Below are positions 32,578-44,284 of a DNA stretch of 64,000 nucleotides, in pieces (the stretch's first letter is position 1; every line of letters begins with the position of its first letter). This DNA comes from Macrolepiota albuminosa. Its lineage: Eukaryota > Basidiomycota > Agaricomycetes > Agaricales > Agaricaceae. The notes below the pieces were generated by a model. The model was not told where the DNA came from. It did no database searches and worked only from the letters and a program-made list of their open reading frames with translations. The translations under genes were made by a program, and so were the position numbers. Location of the stretch: contig JAMWFC010000117.1 in NCBI GenBank assembly GCA_027475525.1, positions 1,970,183 to 2,034,182 on the forward strand, given 5' to 3'.

Positions 32578-33348
32578 CTAGGTGTCTGGTCGTACCTGTC
32601 TACATACATCAGCTGCTGGCTGGTTGGAATTCCAACAGACACCAGGGTCACAACGGGAACAACACGAGATTTCGAGCCTCGATACCTGCAGTTCCAACTC
32701 GTATTTTTGAATGAGCTGCTCCTTTTCAGCATCAAGAGCAGCTATTCGCTGTTCAAGCTGCTCGATCATCTCCCGATCATGCTGAAGCCTATGGGTAAGC
32801 TGCCCAAGGACCTCGTGTAACCGCTCCGCGTTCATTACCCCGTAATCGCGTGCCTCAAGCTGAGCGAGAACCGCAGCCCAACCTGCCTCAAACCTAAGAG
32901 AATTATCTTCGCTAGAAAACACGATGCCAACATCGCGTAATGCATTCTGCATCTCCTCCAAATGCTGCTTTGCAGATGATCCTTCCTCTAAAGCTTGATG
33001 AAAACCTTGCCCTGTTTCGATCTGACGCTGACCAGGCTGTGGGGCGACGACAGTGGCCATATGAGCGTGCCTTGTGTGCTGATGCCGCACAAGTAAAGTC
33101 TGTGTAGCAAGCAATTTATGATGGATGTCATTAAGGCGTCCCCGCTCCGTGACGATGACTGCGTTAGCGTTGTCCCTATAGGTGGCAAATTGCTGCTCTA
33201 ACTGGAGGTAATGCTGATGGGAAGATCTAGCTGCGGCTTCACGCTCTGACACGATGAGGTCAATAAGAGTATCGGCAGCTGCTTGTATGGCAGCACCGGG
33301 CGATACTGTCATAGCATGGATTTGGTCGTTCGAAGGCGCAACATCCAT
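32578..33348 (-). CDS. Hypothetical coiled-coil protein
   Basis: An uninterrupted ORF of 256 codons starts at 33348 (MDVAPSNDQIHAMTVSPGAA). It contains long heptad-like helices (LIVSEREAAARSSHQHYLQL; LTHRLQHDREMIEQLEQRIA; LDAEKEQLIQKYELELQ). After ELELQ the C-terminus becomes Cys-rich and unlike the rest, exactly where CpG-poor repeat-like sequence begins, so the natural end may have been replaced by a repeat. No family is recognised. It begins only 107 bp from the PRP45 start on the opposite strand. Confidence 0.5.
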   Translation of the reverse strand: MDVAPSNDQIHAMTVSPGAAIQAAADTLIDLIVSEREAAARSSHQHYLQLEQQFATYRDNANAVIVTERGRLNDIHHKLLATQTLLVRHQHTRHAHMATVVAPQPGQRQIETGQGFHQALEEGSSAKQHLEEMQNALRDVGIVFSSEDNSLRFEAGWAAVLAQLEARDYGVMNAERLHEVLGQLTHRLQHDREMIEQLEQRIAALDAEKEQLIQKYELELQVSRLEISCCSRCDPGVCWNSNQPAADVCRQVRPDT

Positions 33349-33455
33349 ACTTATCGGATTTGTTTAAAACTGGTATACTGAAGAAACTGATTACAAAAGA
33401 CCTTAATCTGGGACAGCTATACACAGAACCAAACACTTCTTCATTGTTCACCATA

Positions 33456-35430
33456 ATGGCAACAGCGCTTGCTGCGTACGTCTCGCCTCTCGGTAACAGT
33501 TTATATCTGAAAGTACCTCCAGATTGCTTCCAAAACCTAGTCATACCTCCTTGGTTTCAGATGACGATAATGTTGATGTATTAGCCCAACAAGTAGTTAC
33601 TTCGTTTCCAAGACGGCCACCCTATGGTCAACGGAGAGGCTGGAAGCCAAGTACTCCAGAAGATTTTGGTGATCGATTAGTTTCGTACCTCTGGTCATGA
33701 ACTCATGGGTTTTCCCGCAGGTGATGGTGGTGCGTTTCCTGAATGCCATGTCGCTCAATATCCATTGGACATTGGTCGGAAAAAGGTAAGACAGTTTGGA
33801 AATTTTGTTTCACCATGGTCTCATTCACTTGATATAGGGCTCATCTGGAAATACACTTGCTCTTCAAGTTGATAACGAGGGCAATGTTCGCTATGATGCA
33901 ATTGCTCATCAAGGGCAACGGCCGGACAAAATCATTCAATCCCAATTTAAGGATCTTGTACCTCTCTTTCACAGAAAAGATCTTGATGAAAAGGACCGAA
34001 GTATGGAACGGCCTTCGGAGGAAGAAGTTCAAGCTACCGCAGACAAGACACGGGAAGCTCTTGAAAAACTTGTCAACGGCAAAATCAAAGCTGCACAACC
34101 GAAAAGTATACCTGATGCCCAAGGAAAGACGACTTTCATACGATACACCCCTGGCCAGCAGAATGGTCAAGGAGGACTACAACAAAGGATTATTAAGATG
34201 ACAGAAGTCGTAGAAGACCCATTGGAACCGCCACGATTCAAGCATAAGAAAATTCCAAGAGGCCCCCCCAGTCCACCCCCACCAGTGCTCAGGAGTCCTC
34301 CTAGGAAAGCTACGCCGCAAGAGCAGAAAGAATGGATGATACCACCGTGTATATCTAATTGGAAAAATAACAAAGGTTTCACGATACCGCTTGATAAGCG
34401 GCTTGCTGCTGATGGCCGGGGTCTTCAAGATGTAAGTGGTTAATGACTTGAAGAACGGCATAAAGTGACTAAAAAGCAATACATAGATACACATCAACGA
34501 TAATTTTGCGAAGTTTTCAGAAGCTCTATTTGTTGCTGATCGACATGCCCGTGAAGAAGTTCGGCAGCGAGCTCTTATGCAGCAAAAACTTGTCCAAAAG
34601 GAGAAGGAGGAGAAGGAGGAGAATCTTCGTATGTTGGCTCAACGAGCACGAGAGGAACGAGGCAATGCACCTAAACCAACAGCCGTAAGCCAAGCTGCCA
34701 TGAAATCGACACTCGCAGATTATGGCAGCGACAATAGCAGTGGATCAGAAACGGAGGGTAGTGAAGAAGACGAAGAAGCCCACAAGATTCGTGACCAGAT
34801 GAGGCAAGAGAAGCGCAAAGAGCGCGAGCGCGAATTGCGAATGAACAATATGGGTGCAGAGCAGCGCGCAAAACAGCTTGCGCGGCAGCAAAATCGCGAT
34901 ATTTCGGAGAAAGTCGCTCTTGGTCTTGCGAAGCCCACACTATCAAAAGAGTCTATGCTCGACTCGCGGTTATTCAATCAGGATTCACTACCCGGCAGTT
35001 TTGCAGACGACGACGCCTACAATCTGTATGATAAGCCTTTGTTCCATGGCTCGACAGCCGCTGCTGCGATCTACAAGGCCCGAGGCAATATTTCAGAAGG
35101 CAATGACGATTCATTTGGTGGTGGAACTGAAGAGGGTATTGGTAAGGCATTGGGCAACGACAGGTTTGGTCTGGGTCAGGCCCGCGTTGGCTTTGAGGGA
35201 GCATCAGAACAAGAATTGCGGGAAGGTCCTGTGCAATTTGAGAAGGATACGAACGATGTGTTTGGTCTGAATCAGTTCCTTGACGAGGCAAAGACGGGAA
35301 AGAAGCGCGGACTGGATTTACAAACGTGAGTACATAATCTAAGTTGTTGTTATTCACGATTGTAAACCTGCATTATAGCAGTGGTGCACGCAAACGCCAA
35401 CAGCTGGAGAAGGCGACAGAGGACGAGTAG
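33456..35430 (+). CDS. PRP45: Pre-mRNA-processing protein 45 (SNW/SKIP family)
   Basis: SKIP/Prp45 is a spliceosomal scaffold of the activated complex that also touches transcription. The start at 33456 gives MATALAAYVSPL, then after an intron DDDNVDVLAQQVVTSFPRRP and PYGQRRGWKPSTPEDFGDGG. The central SNW domain contains GGAFPECHVAQYPLDIG, LALQVDNEGNVRYDAIA and the signature ISNWKNNKGFTIPLDKRLAA. Downstream there is HINDNFAKFSEALFVADRHA, a charged coiled coil, and a C-terminal stretch including SRLFNQDSLPGSFADDD and YNLYDKPLF. It ends RKRQQLEKATEDE. There are about five introns, all GT-AG. TIM54 starts 119 bp downstream on the same strand. Confidence 0.96.
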
Positions 35431-35549
35431 ATGTCCTTTCTTTGGATGATTTCCTGATTTGTACATTTGTATACATACAATTACTGATATTGTCGGAGTT
35501 TGCCGAGTAAATTTCGTTCTCTTGGACTGGATAGATATTCTTGAGGGTC

Positions 35550-37015
35550 ATGAGGACTCTAAATGCCACGACGTCCGTAAATGAGCCCAAGCCGCCCTCG
35601 GGACTTCGTATGGTGTTGCGCTACACCGGGATCCCTGTTTCTTGGCTCGATAAACGCCCTAAATTGCCTTCTCGTAATTGGCTCATATTTCTCTCCGTCA
35701 CATCCTCGATAACAAGCTATTTCATCTACGACCGAAGAGAATGCAGACGCATAAAGCAACGTTACATCGAGCTTGTAAAAGAACAGGCAGAAGCACCCGT
35801 AGATGCTTTAGCATGGCCACGCAAAGTCACTGTTTACGGCGCCAAATGGCCTGGGGATGAGGACTATGAACAAGCTACAAAATACTTCCGCAAATACGTC
35901 AAGGTCGGTTGATTGCTGCAGCTCTTTCATGCGTGTTTGATGCGTCGAACCAGCCTATTCTCGTTGCAGCTGCGGTGGATTTTGAGCTTATCTCAGGAAA
36001 ACGTTTTGGGGATGTAACAAACCGCGTAGCTGAGGATATTCGCAGGCGCAGACGTATTGATCTTGGAATAGACCCCATACCTGACATTGCAAAGGCTTTA
36101 CCAACGTACAAATCCCCAGAAGAGGTTGCAAAGCACACGCTTCAAGGTGGCATCGTTATTGTCGGGCGTCCGACATTGAAAGAATTCATGGCTGGTCTCA
36201 GAAAAGGATGGACAGAGCCGCTGGATAACGTAGACAATGAAGAGGTTCTAGCCCGCGAACTTGAGTCAGATGGCCACTTTGATGAACCCGAGGAACCCAG
36301 CGAAGACCCATCAGAAATGCGCTCCAAACTGAGCATTCCAAGTGCCCAAAACTCTCCTGTCTTCTCGCCTCTCCAAACTCGACCGCTTATGATGCCTAGT
36401 AAATCGACATCCTCTATCTCAGATGCGATGAATGTGCCGCCTCTCGCTATTCCACCTGTACCGCCACTCCTCCTCGTACCGTTTACCAACCACATTGGCA
36501 TCTCTCAAATACCTATAATGATCTGGGAGTGGTTTAATCAACGACGCAAGGTCCGTGCTGGTGCCGAAGCAGGTTACCGCCTTGTCATGAATTGCTCCCG
36601 TCCAATCAATTATCCAACGGAGGAGCCTCAAACCGTGTTCGCTGATATAACCGCTTCGCAAACGAGTGCATCACAAGGTGACCTTGACTTCGACAAGGAA
36701 GCCGAATGGTGGTACAAAAGTTCGTTAAGCAAATTCACATCAGAGATTGAAAAAGCACGTAACAAGTACTACGACAAACTACCGGCAAAGCTGGCCACCG
36801 CACGAGAGCTTGCGAGAGGTGCACGTGAACCTACAAAAGAGGAAATGGACAATCCACCTCAAACAGAAGTTGAACTCAGAGCCGAGAGGATGAAAAGGGA
36901 GCTTCGTTGGCGTCATGACGTGGCCGGATGGGATATTGTCAACCCTCAGCAGAATGTCGTCTGGGATAATCGTTTTAGGGATGCGTTAAGGATATTTACC
37001 GATAGAACGCTATAA
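35550..37015 (+). CDS. TIM54: Mitochondrial import inner membrane translocase subunit TIM54
   Basis: TIM54 is a subunit of the TIM22 complex, which inserts carrier proteins into the inner membrane. The start at 35550 gives MRTLNATTSVNEPKPPSGLR, then MVLRYTGIPVSWLDKRPKLP, a transmembrane segment NWLIFLSVTSSITSYFIYD and SRPRKVTVYGA-like text (WPRKVTVYGAKWPGDEDYEQ). One 52-bp intron interrupts between YFRKYVK and PILVAAAVDFELI. The rest is soluble and matches the fungal family (LQGGIVIVGRPTLKEFMAGL; EWWYKSSLSKFTSEIEKARN). It has about 470 residues with an acidic Glu/Ser insert. It converges with the helicase gene 46 bp away. Confidence 0.9.
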
Positions 37016-37061
37016 AGTAATAGTCTACTCGATTTGCTAATGATTTCATCTTGATTGAATT

Positions 37062-40000
37062 CTACAGGATGATAACAGCTCCACTGTTCAACCACGCATC
37101 CAATTCTGCAAAATCGTCGATGCTCTTCTCTTTTTCGTAGGTGCTGGTTCTTGGTAGTGCCTTATCAACTGGAGAAGTCAGGGTGGTGGTAAATTCCGCC
37201 TCCTGGCGATTGAAAGAGTCCCGAACCACCATCATATCTTGACTAGCAATGTCACAATCCAGATAAGGAGACGTTACGGAGGGATCATCGACGTCATCCA
37301 AGGAACACAGCTGATCATACACTTTGGAAGTTTCCTCACAGTTCAAGTCTCTTTCGAGCTCGTCAATATCCTCGGACAGAAACAGGGGTCCAGAGTTTTT
37401 TGTAACGCTATTGGTGTCCTTCGAACGCTGTCGATGAAGAGAATCGGTTCAAAAGCATTATTCAGGACTGATTTCCCAAGCTCACATTGGACGCATGACA
37501 TTGGGACTCGAGTCCAAGTCTTTCGCTTCGGATTCTTTTGTTCGCAGTCTTTGGCTCCATCGCCTTTTTTCGTTTGTTGGGAACCAAGGGCCTACGATCG
37601 CTTACTTTATTCTCTATGCATCCAGTGGCTGTTGTCGGAATTTCGTCATCGAGATGGACAGTACGGGTAAGGGAATTGATATCGGAACCAGTTTCCACCA
37701 GACGCCCTCGAGATATGTCTACGCTGAAGATTTCGGCTGCTGCAGGCAGATCGTCTTCGTCATTGTACAATTCGACCAAGTCATAGTCCGTCCTGTTCAT
37801 TTTGTGGAGGTCGTTCAATTCAGTGTAGTCAATTTTGAAGTCGGGGATTGGCTTCCGTTTCCTTTTGAGTTCGATAGATCCTTTGCATTTCAAGCGATGG
37901 CCTGGTGACAGCTGAAGATTGTTAGATACGTTGGATTGTTTATGCAGTAATTCGAGCTCCTCTAGTCTGCGATCCTTCGTCTTTCGAGTAAAAGTAGATA
38001 CCCTGGGCTCAGTGACTTCGGTAGATTTACAATTCTGTTGTTTTTTAGGATGATCACCAGGCCTCTCAGTAGAGGGACGTTTCTTGTGTTTTTCTGGCAG
38101 GCCATCTCGGCAGCTAGGCGACATAAAATCTATCATGGTTATTACACGATGTCATCATTAGTGCTTACCATAGATGACGACATCTTTTTTTGTCTTTGCA
38201 AGGGTGATTACACCTATCAAGATGAACATCATAACTGGTACGCAAAGGGCTGACTGCCTTACTCAAAATTGCCATTTTGCATTCTTTTCGTGGTTACTGT
38301 TTCGTGATCCAAGCTGCGTTCCTTAGACGAATAACAATCTTTTTCGTTTTGGAATTCCGCTAAGCATATGTCAAGAACACAAGTAAACTCTAGTTGAATG
38401 ATTCTATCACTCTTACCTTTCGTTAGGTCTCGAATTACGGGTAAAATTTCCTCGCCAACGTCCATGTTCCAGAAATCTGGATCGTCCTCTAGTCCTGCAA
38501 TGTCAAGTTCCTAGGGCAGAGTCAAGAGAAGACCGAAGATACAGTCTGATACGCACAGTCATCGTAGGCGGTCGAGTGTTGCGTATCGGAAACTCTTGGG
38601 GAGATAACGCTGGTTTATATGATTGCTGAACCACTAGACCGGCGATCGTTTCCTGACCATTTTGAGTATCCTGATCTGTTTTTCACACCAGTATACGTGG
38701 CTCTCACCGACGTTATAAGTACACTGATCGATTGACTAGGCCTGGATAGTTCAACAGTAACATTGAACGTCTTCTTCTCCTTCAAAGACTTTGTCCTTGA
38801 AAAATATCAGTCTCTTTCACGGATGCCACAAAAACGCTCTCACGAAATTCGCCGATAATCAAACAACTCCAAGTCCGACGACATTGTCAAAACTACTGTC
38901 ATGTCTACATTGTATCCTTTGGATTTCTTGAATTTCAGCGGCTGGTAATCTTTGGCCTGCTCTAATCCACATTGGACAGAAAGCTCGACCTCCACTGGAT
39001 CTTCGCTGCCATACGACGCTACGCAGAGTTCAGTGATAGACAAAGAGTACCGGGGAAGCTCGCGAGCGCATGCTAGAAGTTCAAGCCCGAAAGGTGATCG
39101 ACGGTTGAGGAGCTGATCATCGCCTTGTTAATGGAGCTGGACATATATGCTGTATGGAAGAACTAACTGTCTCGATTCTCAGAGCATCTTGTTTGAGTAG
39201 GTGTGAGATGGAAACAATACCATGTTCCGCGAGAACCTGATTTCATTATCGAAATGAGTTTGAAATTAGTGGAGCGGAGAAACTCGACCTTGATACTAGA
39301 AAGAAAACGTTTTCAGGATCTATCAAGTAGACATTGTACGAACTCACGATTTTTCACCGATCTGCTCGAGCTGCCTCAAGACGATCGGCCTGTCTTCCCA
39401 GGCCTTGGCAGTCAAGCATCTCAATCTGTTCGCAACCTTCAGCGACATCAAAACTAGGATAGGAGCCTTACAGTTCTAGTCCATATCTCACTTGCGCACC
39501 AAGCTGCTTGAATACGCCAACTTCCACGACGGCTAGGTGTTACAAAGATCGGGCAAAGCCATAAAGGTAAGAGCGGATAACAGACCTCTTGCAATTCGAG
39601 TAACGTGACGAAATATACAAAACGCCTCGAGCTGAGGTTGACTGTCGGTGCTCTTATACTCCGGCGAATTCATAGAAATGCCACCCAAAACCGCCTAAAC
39701 CCACAAGTCATGTCAAATATTCATTATAGAGTGCAATACCTAACTAACTTGTATCAGAAGGAACACTTTGTCTGCCGTCTTTTCAAGCTTTTTTACCTCA
39801 AAGCGTATGTCTGGGTGCTTTCGAAGTTTGTTCAACGCCTCATAGATTATGAGACCTAGGATCAAAATAGGGAAATTAGCTGGATTTACCGACTTCTCTG
39901 AGACTCTCAGTTTGGTATCGGAGAACCTAGGAAGTGTGTTTCGGCATACGATCATGTATGTGAAAGGCGAGACTGCCGTACTCTTCAGAAGATGAAATCA

Positions 40001-43000
40001 TCTCAAGCTACAAAGAGATGAAAGTTTACAGTAGCTGGTTAAGGTAGGTGATGCTTACAATCTCCCGTAGTGTTGGACGTTCAGGCAATGCTATTATCAA
40101 GCCCATCTGGAAACAAACATAAACCCAGTAATACCAGAGTGGACACGACAGGTAGGCATACCGTCGATTGACGTATATAAAGCTAATCCACACGTTAGTA
40201 GCAAATCGCACATCACAAAGAAAGGCGTGCCTTGCTCATGATGTCACCAAAGTCGGTGGATATCAGTTCATCGCCACGAGGACCATTTTCAACGAGTTGT
40301 GTTTGCCGCAGTTTCTCTATGCTCTGTAACAGTAATTCATCCACCCGTTCTTCCCAACTTTGATTATCGTCCTTCCCCAAGGAATAGTGATTTGGGTTTT
40401 TCTGAAGTCTTTGGAACAGAAACGAGCCACGTAACCACGCTTTAGCCGTGGATATACTTCTGATGGTACCCAGGCCAATTTCTGAGTTCAGGTGCTCCGC
40501 GAGATTGGTATGGAGAGTACTTTCAAGTATTGTCTTTCCCTGAACAAGATCTCTATATTTCTGTTCAAGCTCTGTCTCACAAATTATAAGCGCAATCCCG
40601 TCTTTGTCTACGCAAGAGTGAAAAGGCGGACAGTCATTTCTGAGATTACATACCAAACTGAGGCCGACCCTGTCACAAGCATTGATGAGAGGTTTAAAAG
40701 CTACAATACTTAAATACTTAAACTCACAGCACGTCCCAGCATTTGCATAACATCCAGATCTGAATATTCGACTGGAACATTCTTGTTGAAGGTTTGCACG
40801 CCCTTGATAACAACCATGTGTGCAGCTGGACATTCGTTCCGGTCATGGTGAGGACAACAAGCAGGACAACGCCACTTACGAAGGTTGACGCCGACAGCCA
40901 AGGTCTTGAATCAATCAAATTAAATCCGTAACAGTGTACAGTCGAAGATCGTAAGACACACCGAAGTCGCGATGATCACACGCAAAATTCCATTCAAATA
41001 AAGCGTCTCTGTCGCCTTGCGGTCATCAAGGGTTAACCCAGCATGATGCACGCCAATTCCAACGGAAGCAAGATCTACAACGTTCAAGTATGATTGAACG
41101 TCCTTGGACACACTTATCGAGTGGAATACGAACCCGCCAAGCGTTTATCATAAAAAGGATGGTCACTCCTGTTGGAAGGTTAGGTTGAACCAAGACCTGA
41201 ATTCTCGTTACCTCTTGGGGTGAGACCACGGTAGACTTTTTCGGCCCTTTTCGGCTTCCAAAAAGTCCTTCATGAGCTGTTCCGCCGTGGTAAAGACTCC
41301 TAAAGAACAGGTCAGAGGACCTTCACTGGGGCAGACAGACTAACCTTTTCGTGTCGAACAGAAGACAATAATTGGCTTACCCACTGAGTACTGCTGCAAA
41401 GCCGCAAATAATTTATAATCCAGACTTTTGCTGAATGCGAAGTCATTTTGCCCTTTGGGGCGTGGGACTCCAATCACGAAGCGTGTAAGTTTGCATGGTC
41501 GAAACTCTTCGCCAAACTGCAGAGTTTATCAGGTCAAAATAAGAGTGTTTCATATATGATCTATTTACTTCAAAGACCTTTGCAGGCATATTTAATTGCC
41601 TATTACTTCCAATCCAGGCAGCAATGTCTTGGATGTTGGGAACTGTGGCTGAAACAAATAAAAATCGGACAGAACAACCACGGGTTCTCATGCGCGATAC
41701 GACGACTTCGAGAGTGCTACCGCGGGATTCAGTAAGAATGTGAACCTAGAACCCTTCCATACTCAATATACACGGTATGATAGAAAGTCTACAAATGCCA
41801 CGAACCTCGTCAACCAACAGAAGTCGAATAGAAGAAAGAATCTCGTGATGGTCGTTCCTGAATTTCCATTGGGTGAACATGGGCAAATACTTGTCGAATT
41901 CAAAATGTGCCAACCAGTTACGGGTAAGACTGTCCCATTTTTCACCCTTCATCTAGATAATGAGTTTCCAGGTTCTAGAGAGCTCGACACTACAAACCGT
42001 TGTTATTCTAGGTGGGAGTCACTTAGTATCAAGCCAAGAACAATCAGACTTTTGAACAAACATGATAGATGCTTTCTTGGCGTCACCCCAAATGCCTTTC
42101 CCGAAGTGTACAGTATCTCCAGTCAACTCGGAACCTATCGATCGTCAGTGTACCACTGATCGGTGAGCATTTTTCTCCTCACACTTGATCCCAAGAGGGT
42201 CAAATTTGGTCGTCCAGTCACGGTACCTTTCTGAGCACAACGCCTGAGAATTGTAGCTAAACCTCATGTATCCTCTCAAGAATAAATTAAACCACTTGCC
42301 TTCGTCGGGGCTATATACACGCATTTCATGTGCCTTTCATGTTTGTCGTGCAGAGACAACATCTTGATAATAGCAAGCTCAAAAAGGACCGTCTTTCCAC
42401 TTCCAGTTGGCGCTGAAAGAAGATGAGGATTGTCACCACAAAACGGGCTTATTTTTACCGCTCGCAACCTTCACCTTTAAATAAGCAAAGCCATTGAGTG
42501 ATGTAAAGATTGATCATACCATGTTCTCGTCCGAGTCCATGATCTGATATATAAATATTAGATATAACCAAAAGATGCTGATTGTCACGAACATCACTGA
42601 AACAGGAAGACTGGACGGCATTGAAGAGACCAAATTTGAAGATCCCCCGATATTTGTCCGCTACCGGTTAGATGTGGAAATCAGACTATGAAGTTTATTA
42701 AAGTTAATACTCACGGAGAATAGAGACTGGCCGTAGATCAATTCCATGCGTGATCTTAGGGTTAGAGGTTTGTATCATTGTAGGCAACGTCAACTCTTTG
42801 TAACTTTGGTTGAGATCAACTTCCATGACGTTGGATTCTACTGCTGAGTAATTTCTATAATCGTCTTTCCAAAGAGCTTGGTCGTACTCTGAGGAGATCA
42901 GGGTGAGGGTTACATCGAAGGCATTTCAATCTCAATTCACCAATAGTTGGTGAAGAACACGACAAAAGGATAGGCAAAGCATGGGGATCGGTTTGGTCTT

Positions 43001-43324
43001 GCAATTGATATGGCATCGTGAAGGGGAAGGGATCATATTCATGGATGTCGTCGTGCTCCTCCGCGATATGAGTTGCCTTTCCTGCTGGGGACGGTGAAGA
43101 CTGCTTCCCTGTTTATGGATGTCTCTAGTTTCAGTATGTCTGATTATAATTATGCGCATATACTCACCAATGCTATCAGTATAGTCGTTCATATAGTCAT
43201 CTTCGTATAGCTCTTCTGACAAGTATTCAGTCGTTGGTAAGGGATATTGGGAGGTTGTATAGTTGAAATTAGCCGAGAGAGTAGGCCGCATCAGTCTCTG
43301 GGTAAATCGCCCTTTGAAGGCCAT
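37062..43324 (-). CDS. HFM1: Meiotic DNA helicase MER3/HFM1
   Basis: This is a Ski2-like 3'-5' DNA helicase with a Sec63 domain that promotes crossovers in meiosis. The start at 43324 is MAFKGRFTQRLMRP. Helicase blocks are Walker A SAPTGSGKTVLFELAI (about 42400), MKCVYIAPTKA, ELTGDTVHFGK, LLLVDE joined by splicing to VHILTESRGSTLE, VRFLFVSATVPNIQDIAAWI, GVHHAGLTLDDRKATE, VIKGVQTFNK and YSDLDVMQMLGRA. Motif VI continues in a 16-nt exon. Sec63-type text follows (LYKLRKHPD-like NKLRKHPDIRFEVKKLEKTA). The C-terminal region is long, charged and disordered, and ends FAELDAWLNSGAVIIL. There are well over ten short introns, so exact exon borders need transcripts. Tail-to-tail with TIM54. Confidence 0.9.
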
Positions 43325-43502
43325 GATAGAGGAAGTCAAGCAATACTCACTGATAATACTTCCAAGGGACGCTCAGTTCAGACGCGTCGAGACCACGTGT
43401 CCACGTGTCAAGTACCGGGTGGCTTTCTTGTCTTCACGTTGACGGTCTTTACGTTTAAAGCTATCTTTCTTGCTCTCCAATATTCAAGAATAAGCACGAG
43501 CG
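43325..43502. promoter_or_regulatory. Bidirectional promoter of MER3/HFM1 and CKS1
   Basis: 178 bp lie between divergent start codons. The region contains ACGCGT at 43382-43387 (MCB box, MBF target in yeasts) and two CACGTG palindromes at 43394-43399 and 43402-43407 (bHLH sites). G1/S or premeiotic control of both genes is inferred, not shown. Confidence 0.55.
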
Positions 43503-43955
43503 ATGGATGCGAATGCAGCAGGTAGTAAGAACGTGAATCGCAAGCTTGAAGAATATATCGAGAAGTTGGTATTTTTATATTGTGGCTCCTACATACCTCT
43601 CATACCCGCTTGGCAGGATTCATTATTCTGATCGCTATTCCGACGATGACTACGAGTATCGGCACGTCATACTTCCCAAGCAACTCCTTAAGATGATTCC
43701 GAAACAATTCTTCAACGAAGACGACTCTGGAACACTTCGACTCTTGGCGGAGCCTGAGTGGAGGGGTATTGGAATCACTCAGAGCCTAGGATGGGAGCAT
43801 TATGAAGTACACGGTAAATGTTACAAAAGCAATTTTCGACTTAAAATTAACCCAGTCTGACTTTAGCACCCGAACCGCACGTTCTCCTTTTCCGACGTCC
43901 CAAAGATTTCGTTGCGCCTCCTCAGCACACTAAACAGGCTTCCAGAAGGAAATGA
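43503..43955 (+). CDS. CKS1: Cyclin-dependent kinase regulatory subunit CKS1
   Basis: CKS1 is a small Cdk-binding phospho-adaptor for cell-cycle progression. The start at 43503 gives [20 protein letters not shown], followed by [30 protein letters not shown], the conserved [19 protein letters not shown], and, after an intron, [15 protein letters not shown]. The C-terminus ends TKQASRRK. It has about 110 residues, normal. The first intron (43569 on) starts GTATTT, but the only good acceptor, CAG at 43614-43616, puts exon 2 one base out of frame; joining at 43618 would keep it. This is probably one extra G or a sequence error. It shares a promoter with MER3. Confidence 0.93.
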
Positions 43956-44284
43956 ACTAGTCTTGTCCCTATTCGACGCCGTCCTGTTTTCTGTTCTCTT
44001 ACGTATCACCGTTTACCCACGATCTAGCATTTTCAGCATTTTCAGCCTTTTCAATTGCTCTCCAGCTGCCGGCGAGACATTCGTCGAACTCGTATTCAAT
44101 GCATTCTTCTTCCAATTTCGCTGCTATCCCATCCATACATTTCTTTTATATTCTTTTGTACCCTCGACAACGTTTCCATAGCGAGCCTTGAATGATCCAT
44201 GGCGTATCTCATTATCAATGGGTAAAACAGCATCTAGTGAACCAGTAAACGAGTCAAGTACAGAAGACGTGGCTACGTATGAAA
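43956..44284. other. Convergent intergenic region between CKS1 and STE23
   Basis: About 330 bp between two stop codons contain T-rich stretches on the plus strand. Only short frames are present and no gene or RNA is recognised. Confidence 0.6.

Noticed and set aside
32495..32590. Repeat with a 57-bp period as a fourth assembly duplication
   Set aside because: The two copies are imperfect and the period is not 77 bp, so it is a natural old repeat.
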